This document shows positions 37,108 to 48,357 of a stretch of DNA of 64,000 nt, one piece after another (position 1 is the first letter of the stretch; every line of letters starts with the position of its first letter). The stretch spans positions 3,443,001 through 3,507,000 of the forward strand of contig JAFMOC010000007.1 of the NCBI GenBank assembly GCA_019802505.1, read 5' to 3'. Made by a program: the position numbers and the translations under genes. Under the pieces are notes generated by a model. It ran no database searches, was not told the origin of the DNA, and saw only the letters and a program-made list of their open reading frames with translations. This stretch comes from Corydoras sp. C115. Taxonomy: Eukaryota; Chordata; Actinopteri; Siluriformes; Callichthyidae.

Positions 37108-38931
37108 TGCTATATATAGTATTGGCAGTATAGTGTATGTTTCTATTAAAAAAAAAAACAATCATTCATTTCTCATCTTTCTGTCTCAGATGGTGCAGAT
37201 TATTTAGTTCTTGTTATTTGGATACTAAAAGGGAACTGTTTTTTATGTTTAAAACTTTCAAGTCATTTAGAAATCAAAATGAAGTGTATTATTATGTACT
37301 TATTAAGGATTACTTCTGAAAAAGTAATTTTAGGGATGCACCAAATATTTGGTAACCACAATTGTTTGGTATGAAATGCATAAAAGCACACTTTTTGTGT
37401 TCATTTTTATTATTAAATATTATTACTTTAAATTGTTAACTTTTTGTAGTGCAACATCCAGGTCACTAGAGCAGGTTGAAGTTTATCAGCTTTAATTAAG
37501 TTTTAAGAATTCAAGTTAATCGTTGTCTTAGAAAGAGCAAAGAAAAGAACAGGGCTACTTAATTTAACAAACATTATAGCGAGGCACAGACACCAGCTTT
37601 GTTCACTAAGTCCTTTGTTCCCCATGCCCATCCAGGGGAGAACATCTCTGGCACTGGGCAGATACACCCAGAACACGCACACAAACATAGTCCATATGGG
37701 GCAATTTGGAGAACTCAATTGACCTTGATCCATGTTTTTGGACTGTGGGAGGAAACCGGAAAACCCGGAGGAAACCATTGCGGACACGGGAAGAACATGG
37801 AAAATCCACTCAGATGGGGATTCAAACCGAGAATCCCTAGCGCTGAGAGGCGAACGTGCTAACCATTAAGCCACCGTGCCGCACTAGTGTGACAATAACT
37901 GTTGAAAATAATAATAACTGTTATTATTTTTGTAGCTAATATTACTAACTACAATTACCCACAGAAAAATAAATACATAGTAGGGATGTAGCTGTAAAGG
38001 ACTATGCCAAAAGTCAATCTGATAGGAAAATATTAATGTTTTAGCATATTAAACTGCGTGATAATGGAAATCAAATGTGAGTTTGACTATAATATTAGGA
38101 AGCAAGATTCACATCTGAACCATAATGTGCACACTCACTTGCTGAACCAATAGCATTGGTGTTTTCATACTCTGCACAAAAAACAGCCATCTCTATCATG
38201 CCTAGAAAGATTACTCCAGCTATCCAGAATTGAATTCGCAGCAAATCTTTCCAATAGCAGGCAGCCCAGATGAACCAGAAAAGAGCAAAAAGTATGTAGA
38301 CAATGCACATCACCATGTAGAACTAAGAAAAGAAAAAAAAAAAGAAAAAAAAAAACACACGCATAAGGTAAATAATACACACAGGCTCACTGTGTAAACA
38401 GACAGCAAATATACTTGAATAAAAATAAAATATGAATACACATTAAATGAAAAATTGTATTCTTTAAAAATCTAAAATTAATATAAAATGTTGGATGTCA
38501 AGGAACCTAAAATATTGACAATATCATCACCTCTATTTTACACAAAATTTCCTAATAGACAAAACCATTACCTTAAAACAGTTCATTTTGCTTTGAATTA
38601 TGCCAAATCAATCTGAACTCAAATCAAAGAGTAAATACAAAAAAGAAAACACTTACAATTAATAGAGGCCATTCTGTGACAGAAATGTAACCATGGGATC
38701 CTTTCATTTTCACAGTGACTAAAACACAAATTGTAAGGTTGTATTATTAAAATGATTTACAAATCTAGCACTAATATAACAGTCTTAAGTCTTAAACAAA
38801 AATAGACACTGCTTATCTCCTGTTCCTACTTTAGAAAAGCAGAGACATTTAAAAAAATGTTAAAACATGTAAATAAAATTAGATAACTCAACCTCAAATG
38901 AATAAGAACATAATTACACTGTGTTATTACA

Positions 38932-39028
<97 letters not shown>

Positions 39029-42000
39029 ACCAATTAATTAACTACGGCATGACACTGTATGTTAAAAAAATGTATAAAACCAGAAAGACTGTAAACCTTA
39101 CAAGTTAAATTCCAATTTGTATCATCTTTTTCAGTCTGGATCAATATCACAAGTAAATATGGGCCATCTTTCCATGTTGTGGCAATGACGTTATCCTGTT
39201 AAAGAAAACATGTTAAAAACTATCCAGTGGCTTTCTTTACATACTTATAAAATCCTTTTGTGATTAGAATTTTTTATTAACAACAAAAAAAAAAAACTAC
39301 ACCTGAATGCCAGATTCTGCAAGTAGCCACCTGGTATAATTGTCATCCTATTAAAAGTACAATACATAAATACATTTATATAAAATAAAATATAATATAA
39401 TATTAATAAATTGTAAACAACAGGCAAGTAAGAAAGGTAATCATTATTGTTCTTACATGAATTCCTCCCTTACCCAGGGTCTCAACTGTCCTTGGCTCTG
39501 CCTTGGATTTCTATAGTTGATAAAAAAAATTGAAATGTACACAACATCTTAAACAGGCTGAGAGAACCAGTAATACCTTTTCAACAAATCAGCAGCAATA
39601 CCGTTAACATCCTTCCTAACAGTTAAAATAAATACATGTGTTCATTCAGCCATTCATTCATTATCTTCCGCTTTATCCTATATTAGGGTCGTGGTGGGGT
39701 TCCCCATGCCCATCCAGGAGAGAATGGTTCGGGCGCTGGGCAGATACACCCAGGACAGAGCGCCAATCTATCGCTGGGCACACATTCACACACACAGACA
39801 CGCACGCATACACACTCTATATGGGGCAATTTGGAGAATGCAATTGACTTGTTCCATGTTTTTGGACTGTGGGAGGAAACCGGGGAACCCGGAGGAAACC
39901 CACGCAGACACGGGGAGAACATGGAAACTCCACCCAGATGGGGATTCGAACCGGGAATCCCTAGTTCTGAGAGGCGAACGTGCTAACCACTAAGCGACCG
40001 TGCCGCCTAATTACATGTGTTAAATGATACAAATAATTCACTTTTTAAAATTTAAAGCTAAACAGCTCGTTACAGAATGACTTACTGATAACAAGATTTG
40101 TGGTATCAGATCATGCAAGTTAATACCTACTTAGCATCTAGACAAAATATCTAAAAAACACAAATACTGCTCTAATATAGATCATTCAAATAATATATTT
40201 TACCAACACCACATACTTTTTTTACCAGGAATAAATATGTCTGAAAAATCATAAGAAGTATGAAATGTAGTGATTTGTTTTAAACATACATTTAGCATAG
40301 GAAAAACTGGAATCTCGTTAATGCAGGTCATCATCCTGTATTTGTGTTCAATGTACTCTCCTTGTCCAAGGGGATTAGGGTCTAGACCTTCTCGACTAAG
40401 CCGCGTCCTCTCATACATTTCCTAATGATACACATTTGATGTAAAATCAAACATAAATATTAAAATATTTGTAACAAACTTACATTGTATAAAATGTAAT
40501 GTACATTACATAAAAATGGTGTCACTGAATTACATTGATGCAGTATCAAAAACTTTCACAATTCCATTCTGAGAATAAAGTGTGCACTGGATGTCTCATA
40601 TCTGTTTTGTGCACATATATTTTCTTTGTTTCTTAAAATTACATATGTATCTGACTGCAAGATTTAAACAACATATTTCTTTTGTTACAACAGTAACTGA
40701 AAACGAAAAAGGTAAATTAACTGCATATTGTTTGAGGTTTACATTTGCCATAGTGTTTGAGAAGCAAATCCTTAATTTACAGAGTGAATATTGGTTAGTA
40801 CTCACCTCAATGTTGCTAAACTCATTGTGACATGGATAGAACTTCAAAAACCAGCTGATTTGAAAAGCCACCTTTTCCGGACAGTTAAAAGATGAGACTG
40901 CAAAAAAAAACAAAAAACATTTTTTTCTCATTTTAAACTTTCTTAGTCTTAAACAGTCATTTGCTAATGCCCTGGTCGTTTGCCCCTTCAGCCTCCAACC
41001 CTCTGATGCATTCAATAAAAAAAAGAGTTCTGTTATAAAAAAAACAAAATTAACTTTAAATACCTTTCAACTTTGACAGTGGAATGGGCTATAGCAAATG
41101 ACAGTCTTTTTACTAGGATAACATTCAAATAATCCCTGTTTCTTTTGTCTGTGAATATGTGCATTTTAATTATCACATGCTGATAGGACAAATTTGGTGT
41201 TGCTATGTTAAAAAAACCTTAGCTATAATACCACATTTAATATAACACAGATTCCATCCACCAACAATTTAGTGTTTCCCATGTTCCTAAAATTAGTGAT
41301 AATGCAGTTTAGTACAATGCAGTCAACATGCAAACACAATCTGTTACATTTTTTTAAATTCCAAATTTTACTAAATTTTTTGAGGAGGAGCAGAACACTT
41401 TGGTGGTGTTTTGCCATCCCGTCATCTCATATTTTAATAAAATTAACTGCTTGCCGTAAACTCTCCCTTACGTAACCAAAGTAAAAAAGTGCAACATTTA
41501 AAATAATGCACTGGTCAAAAGTATTGATTTATACATAGACTTAAAAGTGTGTTAAACAGTTTCTTAACAGTAACCTTACCTTTAACTTGAATGTCAGTAC
41601 CCTTGTACATGGATTTCTTTAACAACAAATGTCTTGAGGACTATTAAAAAAAAAGAAAAAAAATTTGTAATTAAAGCCAAAATATAGGACTGATCAACGT
41701 TATTAATTTTGGAGTTTAGTTAAAGGATGTTGCAGTAACTGTTAAACAGCAAATGCTAAAATGTTTCATTCTTTTGGTTATGTTAGCTGTGGTGCATGGG
41801 CAGAAATATCTCTGACAGGTCTTCAATTTCTTCATATTAATAATATAATTTTTGACATCACATAAGTTCATATTGGTATTCCACAGGACTCAATATTCAG
41901 ATGCATTATATGTTTATTGGGCATTTTCCAACTTGTATATAACTGATATACAGTTCATTTACCATTTTACTGTAATGTAATGTTTACCATTTTAACTGTA

Positions 42001-42407
42001 ATGATGACAATGTTAAAATCTTATTTAAGATGAAAAGAGTTTGTTTAAATAAGGTTATAAGAACATTGATTTGATTTTGTTAGCAATTCCTGTTTATCTT
42101 GAATTGTTAAAATGAACACAGTGTGGATTACATCAATGCACAGAACGCCGGTCACAGGTGGCTTAAAGTTTGCATGTTCACCCTGTGTCTGCATGCCTTT
42201 CAAATACATGTGAACTTCTTAACTAATTTGTTCAGAAGTTTAACATCTGGACAGCATCAAATGCTATTTCCCAATAAGCAAAACAGCCATGATGCAGTTC
42301 TGTTTCTCCAATTTACCCACGGCCTGATTGTGTGACTGTGCCCAACAGCAAAAGATGATTATCTATCACTCTTTGATTTTTGAAAAAAATAAATAAATAA
42401 ATAAAAA

Positions 42408-42451
<44 letters not shown>

Positions 42452-43645
42452 ACATGAATAAAACAAAAATTAATTTATGAATAGTTAACAGAAGAAATGT
42501 TTATACTTTACTGCAAACTTCCACATATTTTGATTTGCTCATGTTGCTGACCAGAAAACCAGACCAGCTGGGGAAATATTTGAGTTTCTCAAGCCAATAG
42601 TTCAAAAAAGTGAACAAATCTTAATATGTTGATGCTTATTATTGATAAATAATTAACTTGTTTAATCGTTGAATAAAACTGATGATGTTCTACTGTGAAT
42701 AGCACAGATGTGTTGATTTATGGCTCTCAACTTCGGCTTATTAATGCAACTAAATTAACCCTGTAATTTTATTCACATAATACTATATACTTTGTTATTA
42801 GGCTCATAGTTCTATACAATTTCTCAAAAAAATCTCCCAACCATCTGCCCTGCATGCATTGTAGATATTCACATTTGTTTTAGTACCATTTAAATAATTT
42901 TAGAAGTGCATCTAGGTGAAACAGACGCAATGCCGGATTGTTGGAAGCTGTACCTAAAGAAGTGGCCCGTTTATATTCGAATTTCATATCTTAGTAAAGA
43001 TGACGTGACCCAATATCCAATAAACAAAATAACTGTCATGTATTATCTAATAATGCATTACATTAAAAGTAGAGTTAATGTTTGATGCGAGGATATGTAC
43101 AGATCCTTTCAATCTGGCATTATGTTAGTAATTACCACTGTTTGGAAATCGTATTTGATGCATAAATATTTCGGAAACATATCAGACTAAAATTTCAGTA
43201 AACTAGAGCTAATGATATCACTAATCGCATTTAACGCCACATCAGCTCACTAGTTAGCTGCTTAGCCAGAAATCAACTGCACGGCTTATTTCTAATGATG
43301 ACTTTCTAACGTTATTTTAACCTTTACACGTCGGAACTACGTAACGATATCGTTTGTAAATGCATTAATTTTCGTAATAACTAGTCATTAAAAAAGCGGA
43401 CGATTTGTAACTTTAACACTCGCTCAGACTGTCCGTCCCGGTCCAAGCGTCGGACACAAAGCACAACGCGCATTATCACTGCAGTTACTTACATTGACAA
43501 CCGTAAGAGACCATTGTCCCAACTCCGGAGCTGCATTATTGCCACTAATAAAGCAGTCTAACAAAACACAACATAATGAAAAACGCCAAGGCATATTTCC
43601 AAAGGCACCCAGCTTTTTTATAACTAAGGCCCTGCTCCAGTCCAT
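31553..43645 (-). CDS. tmem87b: transmembrane protein 87B, complete
   Basis: Twenty exons on the minus strand: 43645-43493, 41640-41580, 40897-40806, 40421-40290, 39510-39457, 39347-39303, 39195-39102, 38718-38657, 38322-38139, 34744-34645, 34563-34470, 33947-33876, 33689-33581, 33482-33424, 33332-33229, 32946-32873, 32018-31945, 31854-31802, 31701-31671, 31594-31553. They sum to 1,689 nt (562 aa), in phase; human TMEM87B is about 555 aa. A signal peptide (FSLCCVLLDCFISG) precedes a lumenal beta-rich domain with conserved cysteines (FNCPEKV, FYPCHNE). A seven-helix module then starts at PLLIFYMVMCIVYILF and includes ARLLVIIVSLGYGIVK and LCWWIFVSLAQT. The cytosolic tail carries DLKWVEENLPTSLTDVALPV and ends MSKME. 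Family role: Golgi/endosomal protein implicated in endosome-to-Golgi retrograde transport. The DSDDEEIEEF tail fits the B rather than the A paralogue. One boundary (31945/31854) is ambiguous. One intron is U12-type. Confidence 0.94.
32084..32730 (+). mobile_element. Tc1/mariner-like element, internally deleted
   Basis: Ends are inverted: CACTCCCTGGCCACTTGATT at the left and AATTAAGTGGCCAGTGAG at the right. The interior shows decayed transposase pieces: MGKEGNSNDFECGIM-like N-terminus, then the translation of CACCAGATCTCAATCCAATT (SPDLNPI). About 650 bp with many stops, so non-autonomous. Lies in a tmem87b intron. Confidence 0.75.
33690..33875 (-). other. tmem87b: U12-type intron in tmem87b, apparently AT-AA
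   Basis: The upstream exon ends TGTTGGTGG and the intron opens ATATCCTTTT, a perfect U12 donor. The only join that keeps the conserved LCWWIFVSLAQT reading resumes at ATATTTGTTAGT (33689), so the intron ends in AA. TTCCTTTAC (8 of 9 to the U12 branch consensus) places the branch adenosine 11 nt from the 3' end, a typical U12 spacing. GT-AG alternatives lose the WWIFVS residues. Confidence 0.85.
36692..36731. repeat. (TA)n microsatellite
   Basis: TA repeats between the broken Tc1 end and SINE copy 12, grading into CA/TAGA repeats. Confidence 0.85.
36779..37026 (-). mobile_element. SINE copy 12 (3'-truncated) between two (TA)n arrays
   Basis: Minus-strand sequence from CACCCAGGACAGGGCGCC to CCACCGTGCCG, lacking the 3' tail portion. 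It is sandwiched by (TA)n at 36692-36731 and 37026-37101. The 12-bp word TTGGCAGTATAG occurs on both outer sides. Confidence 0.82.
37026..37101. repeat. (TA)n microsatellite
   Basis: About 75 bp of TA repeats directly abutting the SINE head. Confidence 0.9.
37616..37884 (-). mobile_element. SINE copy 13 (3' tail missing)
   Basis: Minus-strand, from TTCCCCATGCCCATCCAGGG to CCACCGTGCCGCAC. Contains a deletion across the TGCCCAGCGATGG region. Confidence 0.8.
38937..39020. repeat. (TA)n microsatellite
   Basis: About 84 bp of TA repeats in a tmem87b intron. Confidence 0.9.
39643..40011 (-). mobile_element. SINE copy 14, full length, with target-site duplication
   Basis: Minus-strand full copy flanked by TACATGTGTT at 39633-39642 and 40012-40021. 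In the tmem87b intron between exons 40290 and 39510. Confidence 0.86.
41641..43492 (-). other. tmem87b intron 1
   Basis: A 1.85-kb intron after the signal-peptide exon, AT-rich with one TA repeat. No further exon is seen, and the exon 1/exon 2 join is in phase. Confidence 0.6.
42418..42447. repeat. (TA)n microsatellite
   Basis: Follows an A-rich AAATAAATAAATAAAT stretch in tmem87b intron 1. Confidence 0.8.
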
Positions 43646-43800
43646 ATCGACCGGTGGAGGCGTACATGTCCATACTACTTAGTATTGTAGTGTCCGTACT
43701 GTTTGAAATTGGACGCCTCATCCTGCCTACTCTCTTATTACCTAGTATGCTAGGACATCGTCACGTGACTACACGACGCCGCTCGGTCACTCAGTGTTGC
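43646..43800 (-). promoter_or_regulatory. tmem87b: tmem87b promoter region with a GTCACGTGAC palindrome
   Basis: The exact 10-bp palindrome GTCACGTGAC lies at 43760-43769, 115 bp upstream of the ATG. This is the CLEAR/E-box element recognised by TFEB-family factors. CpG dinucleotides are more frequent here and into exon 1, and there is no obvious TATA box. Regulation by TFEB/MITF/USF factors is an inference from the motif. Confidence 0.45.
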
Positions 43801-45046
43801 CAATTCCTTTAAAACCACAGTCAGACAAACTTGAGAGTTGTGTGATTTTCGGAAAGCTTTAAATCGTTTTAGTGTCAATACCATATTTACGGTCGATGAG
43901 CGGTAGCCACTCATCTGCGTTGTGTTTTGTACGTTGCTGCAGATTGTCACCATGAGTGTGTAGGTGTGTGTTTTGTGGTGGATGTTAGTTGACTGATTGG
44001 TTGGTTTGTGTAAAGAATAAGCCTTGATTTAGGTTTAGTGTGGAACATTTCAGACTGGTGTCATTTATATGTCCACCTATTTAACTCCTTTTCAACTCTT
44101 TTCTGAAATAACTTTTTTTGTTTTCTGTTTATTATTTTTGTATACATTTAACATAACATTTTTTCAAAGTGCAGAAAATAAGCCTAATCATTTATCTATA
44201 ATCTAATATTATGACTTATTTTAAAATATTTTTATTTATTTATTTAATTATTTATTTAAAGATACTGATCATTTGTCATTTAGAAGTTATCATTAATTAT
44301 GTGGAAAGTTATTAATTTACCTAGAAGCAATTTAATATCTTTCATTCACATGTTGTATATAATATATATATAGGACAACCAGGGATTATTAAGAAAACCC
44401 ACAAAGGAATCAAACGCAGAACCTACTTGCAGTGAGAAAGTTTAAGCTAAAGGCAGAAAATAATAGTTGGAAAGTGGAACAAGAATCAAAAGAAAACTCT
44501 AAGGAGTAAGTAAAACTGGGTGGTCCCATTGGCTGAAAAGCAGGAAAAACCCAGGACAGTCTATTGCAGTGTAGAAAAGTTTAAGTTATTCATGTAGCAA
44601 TTATAATACAATAGTCAATTATTTTAATGCAGTGTTACAGACCTGCATTAAAACAACCATTTCAACCAAAACAAAGGGCTAAATAAAGAAAAACCTGTTA
44701 TGGCCCAGCAATGGTTAAAATGAGTTTTGAAATTAAACTCAATAAATTGAGTTTATTCATATTAGTCTTGTGAATGTTTCTGTGATCTTTAGTGATAAAG
44801 GGACTTTATCAAATCAAAACAGTATTCTGACATTGCTGAAGACAATATAATTGTATACTTATATAGACTTGTATAGTCTCAAATCCAGCACTAAATTACA
44901 ATAAGAAATATTGTTGTTATTATTGGAATACATTAATAAACCATTAATTACTTTTAATAAAGCTGTCTCTGTACAATAATGAGACATTAAAACTGAGCCA
45001 AATTGTGACTTTTTCTTTTTGTAGAAAAAAGGAAGGATTTATATTG
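43801..45046. other. intergenic, AT-rich, no gene seen
   Basis: No exon-like or repeat-family sequence recognised between the tmem87b promoter and the hAT element at 45055. Confidence 0.45.
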
Positions 45047-45544
45047 GTGAACAGCAGGGGCGTTTTTAGGGTTTAAAAACATCAGGGTCTTTAGCCCAGA
45101 TCCCTTATTCCCCCTCTGTCCTCTTTAAAAATTGCCCATTCATGAGTGTATTTATCCATTTTTCAAACTGTTGTTACATTCATTTTGTTTTATCATTCAT
45201 TGGTTATATTGGATAACATTCAGTAACATATGAAATATGTCTGTCAGCAGTGGAGAGCACATTCAGTTTTAATAAATGGTGGTTTTGGCTGAAAAGCTTT
45301 GAATAAAGGAACCTGAGCTTCGGCAGAAAAGCATGAATCTGTTTTACAAGTCGGTCGCAGATGAGACAATTTTAATAAGGTTTTGCTTTGAAATACCGTA
45401 ATTTCGCAACAGAAAGATTCTGACGGTTTATGAAAGCTGAGAAGCTGCTCTTTACAGCCAACATACAGTTATTACGGTAACTTTACTCCCGATACTAGCG
45501 AAAAAAATAGGTCTCCCTCACACACACACACACACACAGAGTAG

Positions 45545-46440
45545 AGCTGTGCCAAGAATTTTGGTATCGATACGATACCAAGTAAATACAGGGCCAATAT
45601 CGCGATATTCGATACCGATACCGATACTTTTTAATATTTAAGCTTCATTGATCCAAAAGACCTAGTATAGAATGTCGCCAAACATTGTAGGTGACAACAA
45701 AATAATGTATCCCAATCAACATCTTTGTTTAGAAACAATGGAACAGTAATAAAACAAAGTTTGCTTTAATGTGAGGAAAATATATATTTTTGAGGTACAA
45801 AAGCAGAAACGACAATACAAATATAAAGTAAAAATGCTCCCCTCACTAGACAGTTTTTTCTTTCTTTGTTTCTTTTTTTCAAATTGCATTGTTCTTAGGC
45901 AAAACAATAAAAAAGGAATTTTCTTCCTTTCAGTGCAATTCTGTTTTTTCTTAAATAAACAGAGTGTAAAATAAATATCACTTAACACAACTTAAAACAA
46001 AATTTTCTGAGGTTAGAGAGCTAACAAACCACAGTACAACAAAATTAACACTCCATAACATATTCTGTGAGCGGATATTTTCTCAAGTTGAACAATACAA
46101 TTGCGTAATAGAAAGAAAAAGGACTTTTTTTAACCTTCAGTGCACGTCTGGCTTTTAGCAAAATAAAATCGATAAGTGAAAATTAAATAAAGTATAAATC
46201 CCCCAACCCAATTTAGAACAAAGGATTACAGGTTTTTTATTTAAGAACAGTATCATGTTCACATTTTTGGGTTTCAGTGACATTAGCCTGATGTTCAGTA
46301 GCTGTCCTGCCTTTGAAAAAAGCCTCTCATCTTTTTTTATCTCCCACTCCGAGTCTCTCTCTCCGTATTGTGACGTGTCGACTTGGGCGGGTCAGGCTGA
46401 GCCCACGTGGCCGCTGTGTCACGTGACTGTGCAACAACAA

Positions 46441-46510
<70 letters not shown>

Positions 46511-46673
46511 CTGTTCCACAGTGATATCAGCGTTACAGACTCAGAGAATAGACTTTGATAAATCGGCGTGCGCACAAAAAACTTGAGTATCGATCTTTTT
46601 ACGCAAGTATTGTTCAATACCAATACCAGCGTTGGTATCGATATTATCGATATTTGTATCGATCCGCACAGCT
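45545..46673 (-). mobile_element. second hAT-derived element nested in the first
   Basis: Short inverted ends AGCTGTGC / GCACAGCT, each next to TATCGATA-rich subterminal repeats. The 8-bp flanks CAGAGTAG (45537-45544) and CAGTTTAG (46674-46681) agree at 6 of 8; the related repeat at 50108 has an uninterrupted CAGTTTAG. On the minus strand near 46210-46340 it encodes ERLFSKAGQLLNIRLMS followed by LKPKNV, the hAT transposase C-terminal dimerisation motif. The rest of the transposase is deleted. Includes a 67-bp (GT)n. Confidence 0.78.
46443..46509. repeat. (GT)n microsatellite
   Basis: About 67 bp of GT repeats inside the nested hAT element. Confidence 0.95.
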
Positions 46674-47007
46674 CAGTTTAGAAGCACAAACAGCTGACGG
46701 TGACTCCATCGTTCGGTCCCGCTGCTGGAGGAGAGGCTGCAGAGAAACCGGTCTCATTTGAACCGCGGCTACTGACAAAACAACCGGGGTCTAACGACGC
46801 CCCTGGTGAACAGAACAAATAGATCTATGTTTTAATAACAGCGTGTGTGGCGCAAAACAAGCGCCGTAGCGCAGAAGGGATGCAGGAGGCGCAGGTAAGA
46901 AAATCAGTTTTAATGACTCGTAGGAGTCAGAAAGCTCGCGACCGAACAACATGTTACAGAAATCAATGCCGGTCTGGAGACGGAACGGAAAACGGTATAT
47001 AAACATG

Positions 47008-47208
47008 AGGGCAAGATAGCTCAGTGGTTAGGGCGTTGGGTTGTCAATCTGAAGGTTGGGGGTTCAAATCCCAGGTCCACTGAAGTTACATTGAGCAAGA
47101 CCCTTAACCCTCATTGCTCCAGGGATGTTGTGATTAACCTTGTGCTCACCTTGTAAGTCGCTTTGGATAAAAGCGTCGGCTAAATGACCAAATTTAATGT
47201 AATGTAAC
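47008..47208 (+). mobile_element. tRNA-derived SINE, second family (V-SINE-like)
   Basis: The head GGCAAGATAGCTCAGTGGTT contains a pol III A box and GGGTTCAAATCCC a B box, giving a 73-nt tRNA-like region. The body contains GCAAGACCCTTAACCCT. The tail TTGTAAGTCGCTTTGGATAA leads into AAAGCGTCGGCTAAATG and short TGTAA repeats. This is a widespread fish SINE type whose tail resembles L2-type LINEs. Not a functional tRNA gene. Confidence 0.8.
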
Positions 47209-47572
47209 ATGAACCAGACCATATGCTAAAACAAAAGCAACCAATGAAAATAACAAACTAATCTACTAAATGAGCATAACGTGAAATGCAACGTGAAACA
47301 GGTGAGGAGTGCCTAGCACTCCTTACACAGAGCTCTTCGTAAAATTTGTTAAGATGTGAATAATTAATGAGTGCGTCCCAGCGTCATGTATCACTTAACC
47401 ATTACCCCCTCAGCCCACTGCAAGTGTTCTAGAGTTAAAGTCAGGTAAACTGGCATTAGGGCTAGCAAAACTGGTCTCTGACACATTTTCTTTGACATTA
47501 CCCTTTCTAAATCTTGAAGGCACTAGGATTTTCTTGATCAGACTAAAGACTAAAGTACAATTATCAATTACA

Positions 47573-47868
47573 TAAGGTGGCTTAGTGGTTAGCACGTTCA
47601 ACTCTAAGCACTAGGGATTCCCGGTTCAAATCCCAATCTGGGTGGAGTTTCCATTTTCTCCCCCGTGTCCACGTGGGATTCCTCCGGGTTCTCCGGTTTC
47701 CTCCCACAGTCCAAAAACATGGATCAAGGGCAATTATCCAAATAACTCCATATACAGTGTGTCTGTGTGAGTGAGTGTGTGCCCAGTGATAGATTGGCGC
47801 CCTGTCCTGGGTGTATCTTCCCAGCGCCTGAAACGTACTGAGACGTTCTCCCCTGGATGGGCATGGGG

Positions 47869-47907
<39 letters not shown>

Positions 47908-47950
47908 CGACCCTAGTAGAGATTGAAGAAGAAGATAATAGATAGATGGA
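47573..47950 (+). mobile_element. SINE copy 15, with poly(C) expansion
   Basis: From AAGGTGGCTTAGTGGTTAGC to GAAGATAATAGATAGATGG. A 36-nt run of C (47871-47906) replaces the AACCCCACCGCG position of other copies. Confidence 0.85.
47871..47906. repeat. poly(C) tract, 36 nt
   Basis: Uninterrupted homopolymer inside SINE copy 15, prone to slippage and to sequencing-length error. Confidence 0.9.
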
Positions 47951-48036
47951 ACACAGGGAATTTTTATTTTAAAATGCTTCAATTAGCACATTATAATGAG
48001 TAACACTCACTATAATCACATCTGACCCCATACAGC

Positions 48037-48254
48037 GGCACGGTGGCTTAGTGGTTAGCACGTTGGGGTGGAGTTTCCATGTTCTCCCCGTGTCTGCGTG
48101 GGTTTCATCCGGTTTCATCCGAGTTCAAAAAATGTATCAAGTCAATTGAGTTCTTCAAATTACCCCATATAGAGCATGTTTGTGTGAGTGAGTGTGTGCC
48201 CAGCGATAGTTTGGTGCCCTGTCCTGGGTGTATCTTCCCAGCGCCTGAAACGTA
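48037..48254 (+). mobile_element. SINE copy 16 (3'-truncated, internal deletion)
   Basis: The head GCGGCACGGTGGCTTAGTGG is present, the B-box region is deleted, and it ends at GCGCCTGAAACGTACC. The same CCTGAAACGTAC word occurs in copy 15, so the two are close relatives. Confidence 0.8.
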
Positions 48255-48357
48255 CCATACAAACCAAAACATACATCAGGTGATACACTATGTGCAAGAC
48301 AAAGACATTTACCTCATAGAATATGTGTATTACTACTTATGTGTACATAAGTATTGG

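Larger units (their letters stand above)
35526..37136 (+). mobile_element. Tc1-like transposon with decayed transposase, interrupted by a SINE/(TA)n block
   Basis: The left end TACACTATGTTGCCAAAAGT is inverted relative to the right end ACTTTTGGCAGTATAG...TATAGTGTATG. Transposase pieces occur in several frames between ~35800 and 36445: RTVCRELHEMGFHGR, WSDESHFS, GGRGIMMWGSFSG, FLFQHDCAPVHKA, LSPDLNPIGHLW. These include the DDE-type D...D...E region of Tc1. Frameshifts make it inactive. The right inverted repeat is split at 36690 and resumes at about 37119. Confidence 0.8.
34744..38139 (-). other. large tmem87b intron
   Basis: The 3.4-kb gap between exons 38139 and 34744 (introns occupy 34745-38138). 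It contains poly(A) near 34888-34910, a Tc1-like element split by a SINE/(TA)n block, and SINE copy 13. Confidence 0.7.
45055..46805. mobile_element. non-autonomous hAT element with a nested insertion
   Basis: Terminal inverted repeats CAGGGGCGTTTTTAG (left) and the complement of CTAACGACGCCCCTG (right) match at 13 of 15 positions. A perfect 8-bp target duplication GTGAACAG flanks it (45047-45054 and 46806-46813). Both features are typical of hAT transposons. Without the nested 1.13-kb insertion the element is about 620 bp with no transposase, and its interior matches the repeat at 49571-50260. Confidence 0.85.

Noticed and set aside
46255..46623. Frames with poly(Cys-Val) and poly(His-Thr)
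   Set aside because: Translations of the (GT)n microsatellite inside the nested hAT element.
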